DNA from: Bradyrhizobium sp. SRS-191
GTDB taxonomy: Bacteria > Pseudomonadota > Alphaproteobacteria > Rhizobiales > Xanthobacteraceae
Length of the DNA: 64,000 nt
NCBI RefSeq assembly: GCF_024586915.1
Contig: NZ_JANBVS010000001.1
Location: forward strand, 558,001 to 622,000
Direction of reading: 5' to 3'
A program made the position numbers and the translations under genes. The notes under the pieces were generated by a model, which made no database searches, was not told where the DNA came from, and saw only the letters and a list, made by a program, of their open reading frames with translations. This document shows, in pieces, positions 57,965 through 64,000 of the stretch. Every line of letters begins with the position of its first letter. Within the stretch, counting starts at the first letter, position 1.

Positions 57965-60511
57965 TCAGAACGAGGTACCGCCGCCGAACCGGAACTCCTG
58001 GGTCCGGTCGAACTGACCCTTGGTGAGCGGGATCGCATAGTCGAAGCGCAGCGGACCAAACGGCGACGCCCACACCAGACCCACACCAACCGACGTCCGG
58101 ACCGTGTTCTGGTCGTTGAACTGAAGGCCAAGGCAGGTGCCCGGGTTGTTCGGGTTACGCGAGGGCGCCTGACAGCCGGCAACATTGACCTCGCCGGTCT
58201 GGGCCCAGGACGTCGGCCCCTGGTAGCCCCACAGACCGCCAGCATCGGCGTAAACGGCCCCCTTCAGACCAGTCTCCTTGGGCAGGAACCAGAACGGCAT
58301 CTGCAGTTCGAGCGAAGCGCCCCAGTACTTGGTGCCACCCAGCGCATCCTGCGTGCCGAACGGATTGATGTCGCGCGGACCAATGCCGTTCGGAGCGAAG
58401 CCGCGAACCAGGTTCGGACCCATCTGGAAGTGATCGAGCATGCGCAGCTGCGTGTTGCCGATCTTGTTCAGGATGCCGCCCTGGAGGTGGACGATGCTGA
58501 CGATGTCCGACACCAGCGGGGTGAAGTACTTCGCATCAAACGCCGTCTTCAGGTACGACACGTCGCCGCCAACACCCGCGAAGTCCTGCTTGAAGTCGAC
58601 CAGCAGGCCGTCGGTGGGGTTCTTGTTGTTGTCGAGCGTGTTGTAGTTCAGCGTGTAGCCCAGCGCCGAGGTCAGCGTCGCGCCCTTCTGCAGTTCCTGG
58701 CGGACCGGCAGCGAGGCCTCGCCATCCGAGAAGCAGCCCAGGCCACCCGTCGCCGCACCGATCGCCGCAGCCTGCGGGTTGCCGGGATTGGCGTTGATGA
58801 ACGCCGGCGTCGGGTTGAAGGGCAGCGTGCTGGTACCACCGCCGTTGTTACAGTTCGACAGCGTCTGCGGCAGCGTGATCTCCTGGCGGTAGATCGAGTA
58901 GCGCAGCTGCAGCGACAGGTCTTCACGCAGCTGGAAGCCGAGGCGCGGGCTGAAGCCGAGCGTCTTGGTGCCGTAGGAGATGAAGTTGTTGGCGAGCTGC
59001 TGGCGCTGATAGAGGTCGAGACCCAGCGCCACGCGGTAGTCGAGCAAATAGGGCTCGACGAAGGACAGCGAGTAGCCGCGGGCGAACTGGCCGTAGGTCA
59101 CCGACGCCTTGGCGAACAGGCCGCGGCCCAGGAAGTTGCGCTCGGAGATCGAGACCTCAGCCAGCGCGCCGTCGGTGGTCGAGTAGCCGCCCGAGATCGA
59201 GAAGTCACCGGTCGACTTCTCTTCCAGGTTCACCACCAGGATGACGCGGTCGCTCGACGAGCCCGGCTCGGTCGAGATCTTCACGTCCTTGAAGAAGTCG
59301 AGGTTCTTCAGGCGGCGCTCGGCACGGTCGACCAGGGCGCGGTTGTAGGCATCGCCCTCGGAGATGTCGAACTCACGGCGAATGACGTAGTCGCGGGTGC
59401 GGGTGTTGCCGCGGATGTTGATGCGCTCGATGTAGGTGCGCGGACCCTCGTCGACGGCGAACACCACCGACACGGTGTGAGCCTCGAAGTTGCGGTCGCC
59501 ACGCGGACGGACCACGGCGAAGGCATAGCCGCGCCGGGACGCCTCGATCTGCATCTCCTCGACCGACTTCTCGATGTTCTCGACGTTGTAGAGCGAGCCG
59601 ACCGAGACGCGGGAGTAGCCACGCAGCGAATTGGGATCCAGCGTCGAAATCGTGGACTGGAAGTCGACGGAGCCGACCCGGTACTGCTGACCCTCTTCGA
59701 TCTTGAAGGTCACCATGAAGCCCTTGCGCTCGGGATCGTACTCGCTGAGCGCGGCGACGACCTGCACGTCGGCATAGCCGTTCTTCAGGTAGAAGCGGCG
59801 AATCAGATCGCGATCCGCCTCGACCCGGTCCGGATCGTAGACGTCGCCGGAGCCCAGGAAGCTCAGCAGGTTGGTCTCGCGGGTCTTGATCACGTCCTTC
59901 AGGCGATAGGACGAGAAGGCATTGTTGCCGACGAATTCGATCGACTTCACGCCGGTCTTGGCGCCTTCCTCGATCGTGAAGACAAGGTCGACGCGGTTGT
60001 TCGGCTGCTCGATCATCTCGGGCGTGACGCGCACGTCATAGCGGCCCGACCGGCGATAGATCTCGGCGATTCGCTGGGCGTCCGACTGCACCATCGGCCG
60101 CGACAGGGTGCCGCGCGGCTTCGACTGGACTTCGCCCTGGAGCTGCTCGTCCTTGACCTTCTTGTTGCCCTCGAAGGCAACGCGGCCGATCACCGGATTC
60201 TCGACCACGGTCACGATCAGCCGGCCACCCTGGCGGTTGATCTTCACGTCCGAGAACAGGCCGGTCTCGATCAGGGCCTTGAGGCCGTCATCGACCCGAC
60301 CCGCGTCCAGCGTGCCGCCGGGACCCGGCTTGAAGTATGAGCGGATCGTCTCCAGCTCGACGCGGCGGTTGCCGACAACTTCGATCGAGTTGACCGTCTG
60401 AGCCGCAGCTGGCGACGACACAACCACGCTCGCCACCGGCAAAGCTGCCGATCCAGCGAACATGATAAAGGCGGCCGCCAAGCCCCCCCGCACCCGCAAT
60501 CCGAACTTCAT
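57965..60511 (-). CDS. bamA: Outer-membrane protein assembly factor BamA
   Basis: Core of the BAM complex that inserts beta-barrel proteins; 848 residues. Signal peptide about 1-38, five POTRA domains about 40-430 (VNSIEVVGNRRVELETIRSYF opens POTRA1), then a 16-strand barrel about 440-848 ending in the C-terminal F of RFGGGTSF. The conserved barrel motif VRGF is present as LVRGFAPNG, and the lid/strand RFDYAIPL near the end fits. Predicted to be essential. Upstream rseP is 172 bases away on the same strand. Confidence 0.97.
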   Translation of the reverse strand: MKFGLRVRGGLAAAFIMFAGSAALPVASVVVSSPAAAQTVNSIEVVGNRRVELETIRSYFKPGPGGTLDAGRVDDGLKALIETGLFSDVKINRQGGRLIVTVVENPVIGRVAFEGNKKVKDEQLQGEVQSKPRGTLSRPMVQSDAQRIAEIYRRSGRYDVRVTPEMIEQPNNRVDLVFTIEEGAKTGVKSIEFVGNNAFSSYRLKDVIKTRETNLLSFLGSGDVYDPDRVEADRDLIRRFYLKNGYADVQVVAALSEYDPERKGFMVTFKIEEGQQYRVGSVDFQSTISTLDPNSLRGYSRVSVGSLYNVENIEKSVEEMQIEASRRGYAFAVVRPRGDRNFEAHTVSVVFAVDEGPRTYIERINIRGNTRTRDYVIRREFDISEGDAYNRALVDRAERRLKNLDFFKDVKISTEPGSSSDRVILVVNLEEKSTGDFSISGGYSTTDGALAEVSISERNFLGRGLFAKASVTYGQFARGYSLSFVEPYLLDYRVALGLDLYQRQQLANNFISYGTKTLGFSPRLGFQLREDLSLQLRYSIYRQEITLPQTLSNCNNGGGTSTLPFNPTPAFINANPGNPQAAAIGAATGGLGCFSDGEASLPVRQELQKGATLTSALGYTLNYNTLDNNKNPTDGLLVDFKQDFAGVGGDVSYLKTAFDAKYFTPLVSDIVSIVHLQGGILNKIGNTQLRMLDHFQMGPNLVRGFAPNGIGPRDINPFGTQDALGGTKYWGASLELQMPFWFLPKETGLKGAVYADAGGLWGYQGPTSWAQTGEVNVAGCQAPSRNPNNPGTCLGLQFNDQNTVRTSVGVGLVWASPFGPLRFDYAIPLTKGQFDRTQEFRFGGGTSF

Positions 60512-60683
60512 GCGCTACGCGCCCTTATTCCGAGGCCGATCCGGTACCCCTACCGAACCGACAGATTCCCATTTGTCGTTCGCTTGTAGCCAATTTGGAC
60601 CTGACGGCAAACGCCGGATGTCTCCGAATTTTCAAATTCGTTTCAAAACGTTGCCTATCCGCCACGTCGTAAAAACGCCGCGT

Positions 60684-61835
60684 TCACGAGCCCGCGAGGT
60701 GCAGGATGTCGTTATAGGTTGCAAAGACCATCAGCATCAGGACGAGCCCCAGCCCGATTCGGAACCCCATCTCCTGGGCCCGCTCGGACAACGGACGGCC
60801 GCGGACGGCCTCGAACCCGTAAAACAGCAGGTGTCCGCCATCGAGCAGCGGCACCGGGAACAGGTTCAGCAGCCCGATCGAGACCGAGATCATCGCGCAC
60901 CAGTTGACCAGCACCTGGAACCCGAGGCTCGCCGCCTGGCCCGAGAGCTGGGCAATGCGGATCGGACCGCCGAGATCGCCAGCATTGCCGCTCCCGGCGA
61001 ACAGGGCCCCGATGAACTTGAAGGTCGTGGTGATGATGAACCAGACCTGCTCGAAGCCGAACTTGATCGATTCGAGGAACCCGACCGGGATCGCCCGCGA
61101 TTCGTCCGGCTTGGCGTTGTACTGGATGCCGAGAACGCCGATTCGGTGGCTGTTGCCGAAGGTGTCCTTGCGCTCCTGGAGCGCCGGCGTCGCCTTCAGG
61201 GTGATCTCGGAGCCGTCGCGCTTGATCAGGAAGGTCAGCTCGGTGCCGGCGTTGACCGACACGATGCGCTGCATGTCACCGAACGTCTCGATCGACCGGC
61301 CATCGATGGCGGCGATCACGTCACCGGTCTTGAACCCGGCGGCGGCCGCGACGCTGTCCGGCTGCACCGCGTCGACCCGCGGCGTGGTGTTCGGCTTGCC
61401 GAAATACAGCGCCATGCCGGCGAAGATGACCACGGCGAGGATGAAATTGGCGATCGGGCCGGCCGCCACGATGGCCGCACGCTGCCCGACCGTCTTGTGA
61501 TGGAAGCTGTCGGCGCGCTCTTCGGCCGTCATCTTGGCCAGCGCCTCGGTCGACGGGGTGGACGCCTCGGACTCATCGCCGAAGAACTTCACATAGCCGC
61601 CGAGCGGAATGGCGGAGATCTTCCAGCGCGTGTTGTGCCGGTCGTTGAAACCGATGAGTTCCGGACCAAATCCGAGCGAAAACGTTAAGACCTTCACGCC
61701 GCACCAGCGCGCGACCAGGAAGTGACCGAGCTCGTGGAAGAACACCACGATCGTCAGCACGAACAGGAAGGGGATGATGGTGCCGAGCAGGCCGCTGCTC
61801 AACATATTGAAAATATGGTGGAAAAATTCGGTCAT
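60684..61835 (-). CDS. rseP: RseP-type site-2 intramembrane metalloprotease
   Basis: 383 residues. Zinc motif HExxH is in FFHELGHFLVARWCG near residue 35, the second ligand segment is LLDGGHLLFYGFEAV near residue 325, and the family's two PDZ-like domains are reduced to one clear PDZ at about 130-210 (RVDAVQPDSVAAAAGFKTGDVIAAIDGRSIETFGD). Four membrane segments. It cuts anti-sigma factors or leftover signal peptides in the membrane. Its position between bamA and dxr is conserved in proteobacteria. Product name mmpA is used in Caulobacter. Confidence 0.96.
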   Translation of the reverse strand: MTEFFHHIFNMLSSGLLGTIIPFLFVLTIVVFFHELGHFLVARWCGVKVLTFSLGFGPELIGFNDRHNTRWKISAIPLGGYVKFFGDESEASTPSTEALAKMTAEERADSFHHKTVGQRAAIVAAGPIANFILAVVIFAGMALYFGKPNTTPRVDAVQPDSVAAAAGFKTGDVIAAIDGRSIETFGDMQRIVSVNAGTELTFLIKRDGSEITLKATPALQERKDTFGNSHRIGVLGIQYNAKPDESRAIPVGFLESIKFGFEQVWFIITTTFKFIGALFAGSGNAGDLGGPIRIAQLSGQAASLGFQVLVNWCAMISVSIGLLNLFPVPLLDGGHLLFYGFEAVRGRPLSERAQEMGFRIGLGLVLMLMVFATYNDILHLAGS

Positions 61836-61874
61836 CCGACTACCTTCCCGCGGGCCGTCGGCCCGTCCAACCCT

Positions 61875-63098
61875 CTAAGATGCTTTTGCGGCGATTTCAG
61901 GCAAGAGGGCCGCAGCTCTTTTTCGCGCATCATGGTCAATGGCGATCGCATCGTCAGCCGAGCTGAGGGGTGCCAAATTACCTGACCGCGCCCAATGTTC
62001 GAGAGTGGCCTCCACCAGCCGGGCGATCGCCCCGAATCGAATCTGTCCGGCGATGAAGGCGGCCACCGCGATCTCGTTCGCCGCATTGAACACCGTCGTC
62101 GCGCCCCGGCCGGTGCGCAGCGACTCATAGGCCAGCCGCAACCCGGGGAACCGCTCGAAGTCCGGCGCCTCGAAGGTGAGCGTGCCGATCTTGGCGAGAT
62201 CGAGCCGCGCCGAGGGTCCCTTGATGCGTTCCGGCCAGCCGAGGCAATGCGCGATCGGGATCCGCATGTCCGGCGCGCCGAGTTGGGCCACCACCGAACG
62301 GTCGGAGAACTCGACCATGCCGTGGACGATCGACTGCGGATGGACCAGCACGTCGATCTCGTCCGGCGACAGCGCGAACAGGTACGACGCCTCGATCACC
62401 TCGAGGCCCTTGTTCATCATCGACGCCGAATCGATCGTGATCTTCTGGCCCATGCTCCAGTTCGGATGCTTGAGCGCCTGTGCCAGGGTCGCCTGCTCGA
62501 TGTCGGCGGGCGCCCAGGTGCGGAACGGGCCGCCGGAGGCCGTGATGATCACGCGGACCAGCTCCTCGCGATTGCCGGAGGACAGCGCCTGGAACAGCGC
62601 GTTGTGCTCCGAATCGGCCGGCAGGACGCAGGCGCCGGCCTGCGCGGCGCGTTCCATGAAGAAATCGCCGGCGCAGACCAGGCACTCCTTGTTGGCGAGC
62701 GCCACGGTCGCGCCGCGGTCGACGGCGGCCAGCGCCGGCTTCAGGCCGGCCGCGCCGGACACCGCGGCCATCACCCAGTCGGCCGGACGCGCGCCGGCTT
62801 CGATGATGGCGCTCTCTCCTGCCCCGCATTCGATCCCCGTGCCGGCCAGCGCCTCGCGCAGTTCGCCGAGCCGGGCCGGATCGGCAACCGCGACGAAGCG
62901 CGGATTGAACTCCCGGGCCAGCTTCACCAGGCCCTCGACGTTGCTGTTGCCGGTCAGCGCCTCGACCCGGTAGCGCTCCGGCGCGCCGCGCAGCAGGTCC
63001 ATGGTCGAATCACCGATCGAGCCGGTGGCGCCGAGCACGGTGATGCTGCGCACCTCAGCCGCGATCGCCTTGTTGTTCCGCAATGGCACTGCGCTCAT
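61875..63098 (-). CDS. dxr: 1-deoxy-D-xylulose-5-phosphate reductoisomerase
   Basis: Makes MEP, the committed step of the non-mevalonate isoprenoid path; 407 residues from ATG 63098 (GGTGAG upstream). NADPH motif [28 protein letters not shown], metal/substrate segment SEHNALFQ, flexible loop [11 protein letters not shown] and [26 protein letters not shown] are all present. In this type of organism the MEP product feeds hopanoids and, where present, carotenoids. A longer open frame to 63734 is an artefact overlapping cdsA. Follows cdsA by 40 bases. Confidence 0.97.
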   Translation of the reverse strand: MSAVPLRNNKAIAAEVRSITVLGATGSIGDSTMDLLRGAPERYRVEALTGNSNVEGLVKLAREFNPRFVAVADPARLGELREALAGTGIECGAGESAIIEAGARPADWVMAAVSGAAGLKPALAAVDRGATVALANKECLVCAGDFFMERAAQAGACVLPADSEHNALFQALSSGNREELVRVIITASGGPFRTWAPADIEQATLAQALKHPNWSMGQKITIDSASMMNKGLEVIEASYLFALSPDEIDVLVHPQSIVHGMVEFSDRSVVAQLGAPDMRIPIAHCLGWPERIKGPSARLDLAKIGTLTFEAPDFERFPGLRLAYESLRTGRGATTVFNAANEIAVAAFIAGQIRFGAIARLVEATLEHWARSGNLAPLSSADDAIAIDHDARKRAAALLPEIAAKAS

Positions 63099-63138
63099 GA
63101 TCTCACCAAACATCTCGACCGGCCAGCGATGCTGCCTG

Positions 63139-64000
63139 TCACCAAACCAAAAGACCACGGCCGACGCCATCGAGGCCGCCGCGCAGCAAACCCACGATCG
63201 CTGCGAACACGATCGCAGCGACATAGCCGTCCAGGCGGTCCAGTAGGCCGCCATGGCCGGGAATGATGTGACTTGAATCCTTGACACCGAAGTGCCGCTT
63301 GACCGCGGACTCCGCGAGATCGCCGAGCTGCGACACGACCGACAGCACCGCCGCCACGGCCAGCATCGCGAGCACGCCGCCAGCCCCTGCCAAAGACCAG
63401 CCCGCCGCGGCGACCAGGCTCGCGACGAAGCCACCGATCGCACCGGCCCAGGTCTTGTTCGGACTGATCCGTGGCGCCAGCTTCGGGCCGCCGATGCTGC
63501 GTCCGGCGACATAGCCGCCGATATCGCTGGCCCAGACCACGAGCAACACCAGCACCAGCGCGTGCCAGCCCTGCTGCTGGTCGAAGCGGACCAGCACGGA
63601 CGCGAGTTCGGCGCCGGCGGCGTAGACAAACCCCGCGGCGACCCAAAGCCGGCGGCCGGCTGCGAGGGCCGCAACCGCAACGAGGCCGAGCGCGAGCACG
63701 ACCACGGCAAAGTCGATGAGACCGAACGCAGCACAGATTCCAGCCGTCGCGATGGCCATGGCTCCGGCCGTGCCGACGCTGGCGGTGCGGATCTCGCCGA
63801 TCACCATCAGCCATTCGAGATACAGCCCGACTGCGACGACCGTGACCAAGGCGGTCCAGAACACGCCGCCGGCATAGGCCGCGCCCAGCGCCAGCGGCAC
63901 CAGCACGAGGGCTGCCGCGATTCGCATCACGAGGTTGCTCGGACCAGCCTTCTTGGCCGGCGCGGCGTCATCGCGCTGCGCGGGATTAGCGGCGTCTCCG
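63139..64000 (-). CDS. cdsA: Phosphatidate cytidylyltransferase, N-terminus beyond the window
   Basis: Makes CDP-diacylglycerol for phospholipids; at least 287 residues are seen and the frame is still open at base 64000 (preceding residues [19 protein letters not shown]...[15 protein letters not shown]). The signature [36 protein letters not shown] is complete, and about seven membrane segments are present. The GTG/ATG at 63930 would remove the hydrophilic N-terminus that relatives carry, so I favour a start past the window end. Upstream in relatives lie uppS, frr and pyrH. Confidence 0.95.
   Translation of the reverse strand, partial: GDAANPAQRDDAAPAKKAGPSNLVMRIAAALVLVPLALGAAYAGGVFWTALVTVVAVGLYLEWLMVIGEIRTASVGTAGAMAIATAGICAAFGLIDFAVVVLALGLVAVAALAAGRRLWVAAGFVYAAGAELASVLVRFDQQQGWHALVLVLLVVWASDIGGYVAGRSIGGPKLAPRISPNKTWAGAIGGFVASLVAAAGWSLAGAGGVLAMLAVAAVLSVVSQLGDLAESAVKRHFGVKDSSHIIPGHGGLLDRLDGYVAAIVFAAIVGLLRGGLDGVGRGLLVW

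Overview
The window looks like a chromosomal segment of a high-GC alphaproteobacterium of the Bradyrhizobium / Rhodopseudomonas type (Nitrobacteraceae). The reasons are a lipoyl domain on the pyruvate dehydrogenase E1 beta subunit, the gene order ftsB-pdhA-pdhB-DUF5076-pdhC-lpdA, a GTTC-N7-GTTC type SOS box at lexA, the lexA...gltX-gltA-lpxB-lpxI-lpxA-fabZ-lpxD-bamA-rseP-dxr-cdsA order, and many palindromic intergenic repeats of bradyrhizobial style. The assignment rests on family knowledge, not on a search. I saw no tRNA, rRNA, CRISPR array, intact insertion sequence or prophage.

Layout. 1-5.4 kb (minus strand): the start-side part of ilvD, a TctC/Bug solute-binding protein, a threonine-synthase-like PLP enzyme and lpdA. 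5.5-10.3 kb (minus): the pyruvate dehydrogenase cluster, with ftsB upstream. 10.3-16.5 kb (minus): six accessory metabolic or secreted-protein genes lying between ftsB and eno. 16.5-21.1 kb: eno, queF, and a lower-GC patch of small genes that includes an Imm35/YrhB immunity-type protein, a possible toxin tail and a frameshifted lipoprotein-like or secreted gene. 21.1-28.9 kb: a dispersed repeat, then an MFS gene, kdsA, pyrG, secG, a cupin regulator with an acetyltransferase, and tpiA. 29-33.3 kb (plus): ppiD, trpD, trpC, moaC. 33.4-41.4 kb: accessory block (GGDEF-EAL protein, S41 protease, FMN-dependent hydroxyacid oxidase, HAD phosphatase, repeats, TfoX-like protein). 41.6-52.3 kb: moeA, lexA, comEC, glnS, gltX and gltA. 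52.3-53.4 kb: a dienelactone-hydrolase-like gene between two near-identical palindromic repeats. 53.4-64 kb (minus): the lipid A / outer-membrane / isoprenoid / phospholipid cluster lpxB-lpxI-lpxA-fabZ-lpxD-bamA-rseP-dxr-cdsA, cut by the window end inside cdsA.

How it works together. The backbone is housekeeping: glycolysis (tpiA, eno) feeding pyruvate dehydrogenase and citrate synthase, Kdo and lipid A synthesis (kdsA, lpx genes), outer-membrane assembly (bamA), site-2 proteolysis (rseP), MEP isoprenoids (dxr), CDP-diacylglycerol (cdsA), tryptophan and molybdopterin synthesis, translation (glnS, gltX) and the SOS repressor. I found no large undescribed system. The least explained parts are the small-gene patch at 19.1-21.1 kb, a strongly structured leader upstream of gltA, a duplicated operator region upstream of lexA, and several repeat families, one pair of which brackets a single gene.
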